From the NCBI GenBank assembly GCA_902533625.1, contig CACAMI010000004.1:34973-98972 (forward strand): DNA of 64,000 nucleotides. Direction: 5' to 3'. This document shows, in pieces, positions 46,003 to 54,195 of the stretch (its first letter is position 1; each line of letters opens with the position of its first letter). Under the pieces are notes generated by a model. The model ran no database searches. It saw only the letters and a program-made list of their open reading frames with translations, and was not told the DNA's origin. The translations under genes and the position numbers were made by a program. Source of the DNA: an uncultured Alphaproteobacteria bacterium (GTDB taxonomy: Bacteria > Pseudomonadota > Alphaproteobacteria > Rhodobacterales > Rhodobacteraceae).

Positions 46003-47235
46003 TTGAAAGAATTAGACATTAATTATGTCAGGTCATTATTTCCAGCTTTCTCTGAAAATGAGCTAAGGGAAAATGCTTTTTTTGAGAATGCCGGAGGAAG
46101 TTATACATCGTGTTTCGTAATTGATCGACTGACTAGGTTTTACAAATCTAGGAAAGTTCAACCCTACGGATTTTACAATGCATCAGAGTTGGGGGGAGCT
46201 GAAATGGATGAAGCTCGGAACCGGTTAGCAGAATTGATGAACATTGATCCGCCTTGTCTTTCCTTTGGCCCATCAACCAGTCAAAATACGTATGTTATTG
46301 CCCAAGCTTTCTCGCAATTTTATCAAGAAAACGATGCAATAATTGTGACTGACCAAGACCATGAAGCAAATTCGGGAGTATGGAGACGTTTAGAGAGTTT
46401 TGGCTTTGAAATTAGAGAGTGGAAATTAAATCCCGACACAGGTCTTTTGGATATAGAAAACTTGGGGAAAATATTAGATAGTAATGTCAGGTTAGTAAGT
46501 TTCCCGCATTGTTCAAATATTATAGGCAGCCCCAATAACGCAAAAGAAATATGTAAAATCATAAAAGAAGTAGGGGCATTCGCATGCGTTGATGGCGTTA
46601 GTTATGCACCTCACGGCCTTCCAAATATTAAAGACATAGGGGCAGACATATACCTTTTTTCATCTTATAAGACTTATGGGCCTCACCTCGGTATCATGTA
46701 CCTTTCTAAGGAGATAAGTGATTATCTTCCGAATCAGGGCCACTATTTCAACTCTGGGAACTCCACTCTTAAATTTACACCGGCTGGGCCAGACCATGCA
46801 CAAATTGCTGCTGCAGCTGGTATGGCTGATTATATTGATGCATTATATGCTCACCATTATAATGAAGAAACTGAACCTAGTAATCGTGCCGAGTTAGTTC
46901 ATGATCTCAAGAGAAATTATGAAAAAGAATTATTAAAGCCTTTATTGGATTATCTGTCTAATAGGAACGATCTTCGCTTATTAGGTCCGCGCGATCAAAA
47001 TTTAAAAGTTCCAACTATAGCTGTTGATGTGGGAAGTAAGGCTAGAAAATATGCAAAGGCCCTGGGACAAGAAGGAATTATGGTAGGTGCAGGTGATTTT
47101 TATGCTGTTAGAACTTTAAAATCTCTTGGAGTAGATCCAAATAATGGTGTTTTAAGATTAAGTTTCGTCCACTATACAAACAAGGAAGAGGTTAACAAAC
47201 TGCTTTTATCTCTAGAAAACATTCTTGGATCATAA
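46003..47235 (+). CDS. Class V aminotransferase/cysteine desulfurase-like protein
   Basis: A fold-type I PLP enzyme of 410 residues. The N-terminal SLFPAFSENELRENAFFENAGGS start, typical of a VC1184-type cysteine-desulfurase-like subfamily, is followed by DQDHEANSGVWRRL (118-131), the PLP-ring region VDGVSYAPHG (196-205) and the Schiff-base lysine K223 in SSYKTYGPH. No active-site cysteine loop typical of IscS was noticed, so sulphur mobilisation is doubtful; transamination, lyase or epimerase-like chemistry is more likely. The start is TTG after a good AAGGAG site, 14 bases beyond the dehydratase. A strong terminator follows the stop. Confidence 0.85.
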   Translation: MKELDINYVRSLFPAFSENELRENAFFENAGGSYTSCFVIDRLTRFYKSRKVQPYGFYNASELGGAEMDEARNRLAELMNIDPPCLSFGPSTSQNTYVIAQAFSQFYQENDAIIVTDQDHEANSGVWRRLESFGFEIREWKLNPDTGLLDIENLGKILDSNVRLVSFPHCSNIIGSPNNAKEICKIIKEVGAFACVDGVSYAPHGLPNIKDIGADIYLFSSYKTYGPHLGIMYLSKEISDYLPNQGHYFNSGNSTLKFTPAGPDHAQIAAAAGMADYIDALYAHHYNEETEPSNRAELVHDLKRNYEKELLKPLLDYLSNRNDLRLLGPRDQNLKVPTIAVDVGSKARKYAKALGQEGIMVGAGDFYAVRTLKSLGVDPNNGVLRLSFVHYTNKEEVNKLLLSLENILGS

Positions 47236-47266
47236 AAAAGGCGCTCCAATTTAGAGCGCCTTTTTT
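47234..47266. terminator. Bidirectional intrinsic terminator
   Basis: GGCGCTC (47240-47246) and GAGCGCC (47254-47260) form a perfect 7-bp GC-rich stem, flanked by A6 on the left and T6 on the right, so the hairpin works on both strands. It lies between the convergent class V enzyme gene and the liv-type binding-protein gene and very likely ends both transcripts. Confidence 0.95.
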
Positions 47267-47283
47267 AGGTAATCTAGTATAAA

Positions 47284-48477
47284 TTATTTGATGATTTCTG
47301 CGCTCCATGCTCCATCAACTACAGTGTTTTTGCTGAAAAATCCTGCAACGTCACCGTTATTGAAGAAGTCCTGTGGGCCAGAAGCACCTACGTAGTGGAT
47401 TGAGCCACCTGCTGCTAAGATAGATTTAGCTTTAGCAAATTCACCAGGTAAAATTACTTCACCTGGACCGTTTGCTATAGCTCTTAGAGCAGAAGCGATA
47501 CCTGATCTATCTCCGGATCCAAGCTTTTCTATTGCTAACGCCATCATAAATGCAGCATCGTATGAGTTGGGAACAAATGGGTCTGCTGCTGGAACATTTC
47601 CAGCTTCAGCTGCTGCTTTCCAAGCTCCAAAAGCATTAGTAGTTTGGTCAGATGTTGAAGTTGTGAAAAATGCATTTCCTAAGTTCTCAGCTCCAATCTG
47701 ATCAATAACTTCTTGAGCCGCCATGCCGTCTGCTCCAAAGAAAAGATCAAATGCTCCTGTTTCAAGTGAATTTCTCAAGATCGTAATTCCACTTGATCCA
47801 TAATATGCAAAAAGTGCTAAGTTATTAGTACCTGAACCTAGTGTGGCTACTTCAGAGCGGTATGAGCTTTTGTCTGGCTCGTGAGCTTCATTAGCGGTAA
47901 TGGTTCCACCTAACATCTCGTAATTAGCTGCAAAAACTGCAGCAATAGCTGCATTATAGTCATCGTTTGCATAAGAAATAGCCAAATCAGTGATTCCATT
48001 AGCAATTGCTAATTCTGCAAGAGCTTTGCCTTGAAACGCGTCAGAAGCAGCAGTTCTGAATACAAGATCAGTACCTGACTCAAGACTAGAAATGGCTGGA
48101 GAAGATGCAGATACTGAAAGTGTAACTACACCTGCTGGTATAGTAACTGATTGAGCTTGAGCTATTGTTGCACCTGAGCACACTGGACCAATAATTGCGG
48201 ATACCTGTTCTACGTTGACAAGTTTTGTTACAGCGTCAACTGCTGCTGTAGGATCGCAGCCACTGTCAGCTCTAACAATTGTATATTTCTGCCCATCAGA
48301 AAACAAACCACCTTGCTCATTCACATGCTGAGCTGCTAGATCTACTGCTAATACCATTGGAGCAACAAGATCTGGAATAGGACCAGTCACCGCCATTGGA
48401 TTTCCAACTTTTACTTCCGCGGATGCACTAAAAGCAAGTGCCGCAGTAGCAATTCCCGTTAAAATTGTTTTTTTCAT
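47284..48477 (-). CDS. Branched-chain-type ABC transporter substrate-binding protein
   Basis: A periplasmic family 6 solute-binding protein of 397 residues. The signal peptide is clear (KKTILTGIATAALAFSASA, cleavage near residue 20), followed by VKVGNPMAVTGP and the domain-hinge regions VSAIIGPVCSGA and PNSYDAAFMMALAIEKLG. Base use looks tuned for high expression. I set the start at ATG 48477, next to an AGGGTGAT site; a longer open frame reaching back into livM gives no signal peptide. It is the last gene of the livGFHM-like operon. Ligands of the family include branched-chain amino acids, amides and urea; the actual ligand is unknown. Confidence 0.93.
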   Translation of the reverse strand: MKKTILTGIATAALAFSASAEVKVGNPMAVTGPIPDLVAPMVLAVDLAAQHVNEQGGLFSDGQKYTIVRADSGCDPTAAVDAVTKLVNVEQVSAIIGPVCSGATIAQAQSVTIPAGVVTLSVSASSPAISSLESGTDLVFRTAASDAFQGKALAELAIANGITDLAISYANDDYNAAIAAVFAANYEMLGGTITANEAHEPDKSSYRSEVATLGSGTNNLALFAYYGSSGITILRNSLETGAFDLFFGADGMAAQEVIDQIGAENLGNAFFTTSTSDQTTNAFGAWKAAAEAGNVPAADPFVPNSYDAAFMMALAIEKLGSGDRSGIASALRAIANGPGEVILPGEFAKAKSILAAGGSIHYVGASGPQDFFNNGDVAGFFSKNTVVDGAWSAEIIK

Positions 48478-48505
48478 TTTATCACCCTGTTTCCCGCTGT
48501 TAGTT

Positions 48506-49570
48506 TTATTCTCCAGAAGCTGCGGGTCGCCTTTCTGGAAGAATTCCTTTTGGATATTTTTGCAAAACAAATTGCAGAACCAATCCTATTAATAGCATGC
48601 GCAAATATCCACTTCGATTCTTTAGCATACTTATGTCCATACCGTTAAAAATATTTCCAATAATGTCAATAAACCCGTTTAGAAATAATTCACTTGCTGA
48701 CCACACAAACCAAATGAGAAAAGCACCAAATATGGCTCCTCTATTATTTCCTGATCCTCCTGCTATAAGCATAACCCAAACTAAAAATGTCATTTTGCTT
48801 GGATCAAATGTATGAGTTGGTTCAATAAATCTTAAATGCTGTGCTAGCAATGCACCTGCTAAACCCATAATCATTGTTCCAATTATAAATGCTTCAACTC
48901 TCCTCTTGGTTACATTTTTTCCCGCAGCTCTTGCAGCGACTTCATTTTCGCGAATTGCTGTCATCATGCGTCCCCATGGAGACAGCCGAGCCTTCTCAAG
49001 CATTATATATACTACGAAAACAAAAAATAATATTGTCATAGCAAAGAGTGGTTGCCACCACCAATTGACTAGCGAATCAAAAAAGGCTTGCCATGATTGG
49101 CTATCACCAAACCAACTTAAGGGCTGCGATGAAAAATACCTAGCCTCAGAGAAATGTTCCCAAGTTCTTGGTATTTTACTAATCCCCCTGGGACCATTCG
49201 TCAATTCTACTTCATTTTTGAAGATTAATTTAATAATTTCAGCAATACCAATTGTTGCAATTGCGAGGTAATCGGCGCGTAATCTGATACAAATAATCCC
49301 TATTACTGCAGCAATAATTCCAGCGATAAGAAATGCCGCAATTTCACCAATCACTACTGGCAACCCTAAGCCACCATAATGAAAAGTACTTTCTGCAGTT
49401 GTAAGTAAGGAAAAAGTATAGGCCCCAACGGCTGCAAAACCCGCTATTCCTGCATTGAAAAGTCCAGCGAATCCCCAATTTACATTTAATCCGAGCGCTA
49501 ACAAGGCGTAAATGCCACCTACACTTAAGAGGGATAGAAAATAAAGAAAATATCCTATCAGTGCATCCAT
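48506..49570 (-). CDS. livM: Branched-chain amino acid-type ABC permease LivM
   Basis: Inner-membrane permease of 354 residues with about nine helices. The ALLALGLNVNWGFAGLFNAGIAGFAAVGAY segment near residues 22-51 and the RLRADYLAIATIGIAEIIK segment near residues 97-115 are LivM landmarks, and a conserved cytoplasmic EAA-like loop AIRENEVAARAAGKNV lies near 206-221. Its start shares one base with the livH stop (TAATG). A periplasmic or cytoplasmic insertion near 120-170 is longer than in compact LivM proteins. It pairs with LivH to form the channel. Confidence 0.93.
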   Translation of the reverse strand: MDALIGYFLYFLSLLSVGGIYALLALGLNVNWGFAGLFNAGIAGFAAVGAYTFSLLTTAESTFHYGGLGLPVVIGEIAAFLIAGIIAAVIGIICIRLRADYLAIATIGIAEIIKLIFKNEVELTNGPRGISKIPRTWEHFSEARYFSSQPLSWFGDSQSWQAFFDSLVNWWWQPLFAMTILFFVFVVYIMLEKARLSPWGRMMTAIRENEVAARAAGKNVTKRRVEAFIIGTMIMGLAGALLAQHLRFIEPTHTFDPSKMTFLVWVMLIAGGSGNNRGAIFGAFLIWFVWSASELFLNGFIDIIGNIFNGMDISMLKNRSGYLRMLLIGLVLQFVLQKYPKGILPERRPAASGE

Positions 49571-50520
49571 TAAAATACCCGACCCTTCAAAATGCCACTC
49601 GGTCTGAATATCAGCATAACTACTAAAATTGAAAATGCGACTCCACTTTTATAACCTGGGCTAAGTAATGGCCCATTCCCGAACCAGGGGTAGGCCGATA
49701 GTTCTTCTGCAAAACCGATTACCAATCCTCCCAATACCGCCCCAAATGGTCGTCCAATTCCACCTAGTATAGCTGCTGCAAACATCGGTAAAAGCATTCT
49801 GAAGCCCATCGTACTCATTATAAATTGAGTATCCATAGCCATGAAAACTCCGGCCATTACTGCACAAAATCCACCAACATACCAAGTAGCACGAATAACT
49901 TGTTCAACATCAATACCTGTTACTTTTGCTAAATCAGGACTGTCGGATACTGCGCGCATCGCTTTTCCAATTCTTGTTTTTGTTAGCATATAGTTGAATG
50001 CAAGCATTATAATTACCGTACCTAGTATGATAAATACATGCTTACTAGGCACCAAAAGCATCATGTCAAAACTTCCAGATAGATCTCGTAAAATCCCATT
50101 AGGTTTAGCAATTCCCTTTACAAAAGTTATTTGATTTGGGCCCCAAATTACTTGAACTAAACTCCTAATAATCAGCATCATTCCAAAACTTGCCATAACA
50201 ATCATAATTGTTGGAGAATCTCTAAATGGCTTGTAAAAAAAACGGTCAACGGAAAGAGCTATCGCAATGGCAATAAAAATAGAAGGGATACAGGCAATTA
50301 GAGGATGAAAATAAAATCCAAAAATCAACTTTGATAGCTCTAAGAATGTCCAGGTTAGGAAAGCCCCTGTCATCATAATTTCACCATGAGCAAAATTTGC
50401 AAACCTAAGTATTCCAAATGTAAGGGTAATACCTATAGCTCCAAGAGCATAAATACAGCCTAGCACTAAGCCTGGTACAAAGTAATAATTTACAAATTCA
50501 AATCCAAAGCTGTCCCACAT
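49570..50520 (-). CDS. livH: Branched-chain amino acid-type ABC permease LivH
   Basis: A 316-residue inner-membrane permease with about eight helices. The segments GAIGITLTFGILRFANFAHGEIMMTGAF (about 27-54) and SDSPDLAKVTGIDVEQV (EAA-like loop, about 191-207) are typical of LivH, as is the late GGIGRPFGAVLGGLVIGFAEEL. The start is ATG, five bases after the livF stop. It acts with LivM, LivG and LivF. Confidence 0.93.
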   Translation of the reverse strand: MWDSFGFEFVNYYFVPGLVLGCIYALGAIGITLTFGILRFANFAHGEIMMTGAFLTWTFLELSKLIFGFYFHPLIACIPSIFIAIAIALSVDRFFYKPFRDSPTIMIVMASFGMMLIIRSLVQVIWGPNQITFVKGIAKPNGILRDLSGSFDMMLLVPSKHVFIILGTVIIMLAFNYMLTKTRIGKAMRAVSDSPDLAKVTGIDVEQVIRATWYVGGFCAVMAGVFMAMDTQFIMSTMGFRMLLPMFAAAILGGIGRPFGAVLGGLVIGFAEELSAYPWFGNGPLLSPGYKSGVAFSILVVMLIFRPSGILKGRVF

Positions 50521-50525
50521 CGGGC

Positions 50526-51248
50526 CTACTCCCTACTTCCAAGAAACATTCTAGCAACCTCTTTGTCGTTGATAAGATCTATTCCAGATCCTGTGTGCCT
50601 ATTTGCGCCGTCGACTAGAATATAACCTCTGTCGGAGACGCCTAAAGCCTGCTTAGCATTTTGTTCAACCATAAGTATCGGCACACCATTATTATTAATA
50701 GTTTTAATAGTTGAAAATATTTCTGAACGATATTTGGGTGACAAACCAGCTGTGGGCTCATCTAGTAATAGGATTTTTGCATTGACCATTAATGCTTTTG
50801 CCATTGCAACCATCTGCCTTTGACCACCAGAGAGAGATCCAGCCGGCTGCTTTCTTTTCTCGCTTAAGTCTGGGAAAAGTTCATACATTTCTCTCAGTTT
50901 TTTTTGTGTATATTCTGGATTAACCCAAGCGCCCATTTCCAGGTTCTCTTCGACAGTTAAGCTCACAAAAACATTATTAGTTTGAGGAACATAGCTTATT
51001 CCTTTTTTTATGATTTCTGTCGTTGGCGTATTTACTATATCTTGATCAGCCAAATTAATTGATCCATCTCTAATATTTATTTGGCCTAGAATTGCTTTCA
51101 AAACTGTTGATTTTCCAGCGCCATTAGGCCCTATCACACACACTATTTCCCCATCATTTACATTTAGATTTATCCCATGAAGAATTTCTGTTTCTCCGTA
51201 ACCAGCAAAAAGGTTACTCACGCTCATTATTTCTGACTGAGATGTCAT
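50526..51248 (-). CDS. livF: Branched-chain amino acid-type ABC ATPase LivF
   Basis: The 240-residue ATPase has Walker A GPNGAGKST (40-48), Q-loop YVPQTNNVF, signature LSGGQRQMVAMAKAL and Walker B ILLLDEPTAGLSP, the typical LivF pattern. A textbook GGAGGTGAT ribosome-binding site precedes the ATG, which overlaps the livG stop by four bases. It is the second gene of the operon. Confidence 0.94.
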   Translation of the reverse strand: MTSQSEIMSVSNLFAGYGETEILHGINLNVNDGEIVCVIGPNGAGKSTVLKAILGQINIRDGSINLADQDIVNTPTTEIIKKGISYVPQTNNVFVSLTVEENLEMGAWVNPEYTQKKLREMYELFPDLSEKRKQPAGSLSGGQRQMVAMAKALMVNAKILLLDEPTAGLSPKYRSEIFSTIKTINNNGVPILMVEQNAKQALGVSDRGYILVDGANRHTGSGIDLINDKEVARMFLGSRE

Positions 51249-52021
51249 GCCAGATCACCTCCAAAATAGGCATCAATTACTTTCTCATTTACCCTAACTT
51301 GGTCCATTGTTCCTTCAGTTAAAATTTTACCCTCTGCGAGCACCACAACTTGCTCACATAGGTCAGCAATTAAATCCATATCGTGCTCGATTATGCAAAA
51401 GGTATATCCACGCTCCTGGTTAAGCTTTCTTATCATTTCAATAATTTTCAACATTAATGTTGGGTTAACGCCGGCCCCTGGTTCATCTAACAAAACAAGC
51501 TTAGCATCAGTCATCATTGTACGCCCAAGTTCAAGAAGCTTTTTTTGTCCCCCTGATAGATTGCCAGCCAATTCATTCTTAACTTGTGTGAGCCCCAGGA
51601 AATCCAAACTTTCCAAAGCTCTACCCAAGACTTCTTTTTCTCTATCAGCTACAGATTTTGGAGAAAACCAATTCATAAATATTTTTTCTCCTGGTTGGTC
51701 AGAAGCAGCAACCATTAAATTTTCAAGGGCGGTCATTTTGGCGTACTCGTGGCTCAGTTGAAAAGTTCTAACTAAGCCTATCTTATATAGGTTATCAGTA
51801 GATAACCCTGTAATATCTTCTCCATTGAGGATAATGGTTCCCTCAGTTGGTTTTTCTGCACCTGCTACTATATTAAAGGTGGTTGTTTTTCCTGCCCCAT
51901 TTGGTCCAATTAGACCAAAAATACTTCCTTCTTCCACACCGAAGGATATCCCTCTCACGGCTTCCAATCCACCATAAGTTTTTTTAAGGTTATTTACTCT
52001 TAAAGTCTCAACCATTTTCAC
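51245..52021 (-). CDS. livG: Branched-chain amino acid-type ABC ATPase LivG
   Basis: The first gene of the importer operon, 258 residues, with Walker A GPNGAGKTT (about 38-46), the LivG-type NGEDITGL and VRTFQLSHEY (Q-loop) segments, signature NLSGGQKKLLELGRTMM and Walker B LVLLDEPGAGVNP. The C-terminal region has the CIIEHDMDLI H-loop motif. The start is GTG at 52021, or the ATG two codons later (52015). The gap to the cold-shock gene (52022-52101) likely holds the operon promoter. Confidence 0.94.
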   Translation of the reverse strand: MKMVETLRVNNLKKTYGGLEAVRGISFGVEEGSIFGLIGPNGAGKTTTFNIVAGAEKPTEGTIILNGEDITGLSTDNLYKIGLVRTFQLSHEYAKMTALENLMVAASDQPGEKIFMNWFSPKSVADREKEVLGRALESLDFLGLTQVKNELAGNLSGGQKKLLELGRTMMTDAKLVLLDEPGAGVNPTLMLKIIEMIRKLNQERGYTFCIIEHDMDLIADLCEQVVVLAEGKILTEGTMDQVRVNEKVIDAYFGGDLA

Positions 52022-52101
52022 ATTAAATTATTGAGCTAATATAATTCAAAGGTAAAGGTCAGATAAGACGAACTTCAATCTGCGAAAGACTTTTCTTACG
52101 G

Positions 52102-52308
52102 CTAAGCTATCGCAATATCTGTTGCAGACTGCCTTCCATCTTCGGCCGTTTCAATTTCAAAAGTGACGGCCTGGTCATCTTTTAAAGTTTCTAGCCCGGC
52201 AGCTCTTACAGCTGTCACGTGAACAAATACGTCTTTTCCACCGTCTTCTGGTTCAATGAAGCCATATCCTTTGACCGGGTTAAACCATTTTACCTTACCA
52301 TTTGGCAT
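52102..52308 (-). CDS. Cold-shock domain protein (CspA family)
   Basis: A 68-residue single cold-shock domain that binds single-stranded RNA and DNA. RNP1 KGYGFIEP (13-20) and RNP2 DVFVHV (25-30) are intact, after the usual [13 protein letters not shown] start. ATG is used. Upstream, 52309-52580 is a 272-base divergent gap; on the minus strand it could give a long 5' leader with an AGTGG/CCACT stem near 52410-52435. Long structured leaders are typical of csp genes, but no specific regulatory element is recognised here. Confidence 0.95.
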   Translation of the reverse strand: MPNGKVKWFNPVKGYGFIEPEDGGKDVFVHVTAVRAAGLETLKDDQAVTFEIETAEDGRQSATDIAIA

Positions 52309-52580
52309 TATCTTTTACTCCGTTTTATTACTCCCAAGCATCATTACTCAGGCCTCGCTTTAGTCATTAGTAGATCGAGAGACTGAAGCCGAAAAACGAG
52401 AAACAGTGGTCGATGAAAATAACTTTCGCCACTCGTATAAGTACTATAAAGGTAAAATTTGCAAGAAAATAATTATAATTTATCAAAAAAATGTATATAA
52501 AATGAAAAATACTTATAGATTCAAGTAATTATGGATAGTAGAAAATTCATTTACTGAATGATATTGGAGTGAGATGAATA

Positions 52581-53171
52581 ATGAGTACTACCTTTTGGTC
52601 CGTTGTGCTGATTTCCTGTTTGCTCCTTTTTTTAGCTTTTTGGGTTTTGCTACCTAGGTTTTTTGAAGAGCCTAAGTACCAAGTAATAAAAAAATCAGGA
52701 AATTTTGAAGTTAGAAGTTATCCTAAAATGTTAATTGCTTCTTTAGTTCGAACAGGCAAAAGGGATACGGCGCTTCGAAGTGCTTTTCCGTATCTGGCAA
52801 GGTATATAGGGGGCAAAGATAGAGAAGGTGGGTCTATTTCTATGACTGTTCCCGTAATGCAGTTTAAGGGTAGTAAAGAAGATGAATGGAAAATTTCTTT
52901 TGTTATGCCGAAGAAATTTTCATACAAGAATATTCCTAAGCCAGAAAATTCAGAAATAAAACTTAATGAAATGAAAGGCGTCAAAGTCGCGGCGGTGCGC
53001 TTTAGTGGCAGTTGGGATGATATCGAGTTTAAGCGTCAGGAGACATTGCTGAGAAATTGGTTGGAAGCCGAAGGTTATGTCAATCCTTTAAGGTTAATTT
53101 ATGCATTTTATAATGATCCAATGACACCCAGTATTTTTAGAAGAAATGAAATATTAATGGAATTAGAATAG
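52581..53171 (+). CDS. SOUL heme-binding family protein
   Basis: A 196-residue protein with one N-terminal membrane helix or uncleaved signal (about 5-25), then a SOUL/HBP-type domain: YQVIKKSGNFEVRSYPKMLIA (about 34-54), GGSISMTVPVMQ (about 84-95), a SFVMPKKF motif and a C-terminal YNDPMTPSIFRRNEI. The family binds heme or related tetrapyrroles in several organisms; the bacterial role is not settled. The start is ATG after a GGAGTGAG site. It is probably membrane-tethered with the domain in the periplasm. Confidence 0.9.
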   Translation: MSTTFWSVVLISCLLLFLAFWVLLPRFFEEPKYQVIKKSGNFEVRSYPKMLIASLVRTGKRDTALRSAFPYLARYIGGKDREGGSISMTVPVMQFKGSKEDEWKISFVMPKKFSYKNIPKPENSEIKLNEMKGVKVAAVRFSGSWDDIEFKRQETLLRNWLEAEGYVNPLRLIYAFYNDPMTPSIFRRNEILMELE

Positions 53172-53180
53172 CATAAATTC

Positions 53181-53777
53181 CTACAAAGTTCTTATAGACA
53201 AAAAGCTAAGTAAAGCTGTGACAAAAAGGAGCCCACCCATAGTCATATTAATTTTATTATGGGTTGCGGGGGCGAGAGATATTCTCTGAATACTTGATCC
53301 TGCAGCCAGCCAAGCAAAGTGTAAAGGGAGCCAAATTGCATTCATTACTAAAAACTTCCATATTGTTTCAAACAGAAAGCTATCTGGGAAAATAGAAAAT
53401 CCTGAAAATACTATAGTATGAACAGCGTAAGCTTTTGGATTCATAAGCTGGAGAACAATTCCATCGAATGTTGAGGGAATTGCAAGATGACTTGAAAAAG
53501 CAATATTGGAGCCCCTAGTTATAATCTTATATGAGAGTAAGAACAAAAAGCTAGTAGATATCAAAAGAAAAACTGTTCTCATGTAGGGAAGGGAGAAAAT
53601 TACAGATGCAATGCCAGTGATCACAAGTATTGAGACAGCAATGTGTCCGATTGCCAGCCCAGTTAAGAATTTGAGGCCACTATTGAAAGAGAAAGAAGCC
53701 CCTACACCAGCTAAAGAAAGCACAGCTGGACCGGGGGTGATAATGAGAAAAAAAACTGCAAAACCAAAAGCAAGCAT
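53181..53777 (-). CDS. LysE/RhtB-family exporter
   Basis: A 198-residue membrane protein with about six helices. The N-terminal FFLIITPGPAVLSLAGVGASFSFNSGL segment, the GLAIGHIAVSILVITG helix and the central LQLMNPKAYAVHTIVFSG are typical of the RhtB branch, which exports amino acids such as threonine or homoserine. Substrate is unknown. The start is ATG. It converges on the SOUL gene, with nine bases between stops. Confidence 0.88.
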   Translation of the reverse strand: MLAFGFAVFFLIITPGPAVLSLAGVGASFSFNSGLKFLTGLAIGHIAVSILVITGIASVIFSLPYMRTVFLLISTSFLFLLSYKIITRGSNIAFSSHLAIPSTFDGIVLQLMNPKAYAVHTIVFSGFSIFPDSFLFETIWKFLVMNAIWLPLHFAWLAAGSSIQRISLAPATHNKINMTMGGLLFVTALLSFLSIRTL

Positions 53778-53809
53778 TATGTCCTAGAAGTTAAGGCTGT
53801 TAAAGTTAG

Positions 53810-53840
53810 AATGCCGGCAAAAAGTCTGCCGGCATTTTCC
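53810..53840 (+). terminator. GC-rich hairpin with short T-run
   Basis: AATGCCGGCA (53810-53819) and TGCCGGCATT (53827-53836) form a perfect 10-bp stem around a 7-base loop, followed by TTTTCC on the plus strand. No plus-strand gene ends here, as the LysE gene next to it runs the other way. It would terminate a plus-strand transcript not accounted for by annotated genes, or it may shield the 5' end of the LysE mRNA. Confidence 0.55.
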
Positions 53841-53947
53841 CCCTAAACTTAGCCATAAGCTGGCTCTTTATGATTCTAACGATACGTTAACTAGGAAGAA
53901 TTTAAAAGAAAAATATAAAACCTATTTTTTTCGATATATTTAGAGTT

Positions 53948-53979
53948 TAAAAAAAGAAAACCAGGCCTTTTGGCCTGGT
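53948..53979 (-). terminator. Minus-strand intrinsic terminator
   Basis: ACCAGGCC (53960-53967) and GGCCTGGT (53972-53979) form an 8-bp stem with a TTTT loop. On the minus strand the stem is followed by a long T-rich run (complement of the A-rich 53949-53959). This is a strong intrinsic terminator, but the nearest minus-strand gene that could use it, the enoyl-CoA hydratase, ends more than 500 bases away. Confidence 0.75.
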
Positions 53980-54000
53980 CAGTTTTAGGGAGGTTTAAAT

Positions 54001-54033
54001 ATGAAAAAATATCTAAAACATAGAAAAGCATAA
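54001..54033 (+). CDS. Possible ten-residue open frame with strong ribosome-binding site
   Basis: ATG at 54001 follows GGGAGG by seven bases and opens ten codons, giving a very basic peptide (KKYLKHRK core), to TAA at 54031-54033. It sits directly after the second hairpin. No homology is recognised and a peptide this short could be chance; the match to a ribosome-binding site is the only positive evidence. Confidence 0.2.
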   Translation: MKKYLKHRKA

Positions 54034-54195
54034 AGCATGCCAATGTAAAAAAGTTACTTTTTTTTATAAAAAAAGTCATTTAAAACATATACTTAAGAAA
54101 ATAAAAAATTAAAATTAAAAGGTGGCATGCTATTTGCTTCTTTAATTTTATATAAATAAACGTCAGAAGTTTGACAATAAAAGATGGAGTGTTTG

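Larger units (their letters stand above)
53778..54195. other. 418-base gap with structured, AT-rich DNA and no clear gene
   Basis: This is the largest gap in the window. It holds a GC-rich hairpin (53810-53836), a second hairpin (53960-53979) that acts as a minus-strand terminator, a ten-codon open frame with a strong ribosome-binding site (54001-54033), mutually exclusive A/T hairpins near 54047-54075, and a long-range inverted repeat AGCATGCCA (54034-54042)/TGGCATGCT (54123-54131). No tRNA or known riboswitch was recognised. A small RNA on the minus strand ending near 53950 is one reading; an untranslated leader of the 54196 gene is another. Confidence 0.5.

Noticed and set aside
47284..48570. 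A longer version of the liv-type binding protein beginning at 48570
   Set aside because: The extra 31 residues overlap livM, look unlike a signal peptide, and a clean signal sequence with a good ribosome-binding site begins at 48477.
54171..54176. TTGACA as a -35 promoter element for the unknown small gene
   Set aside because: It lies only about 20 bases before the start codon, leaving no room for a -10 element and a leader with the ribosome-binding site.
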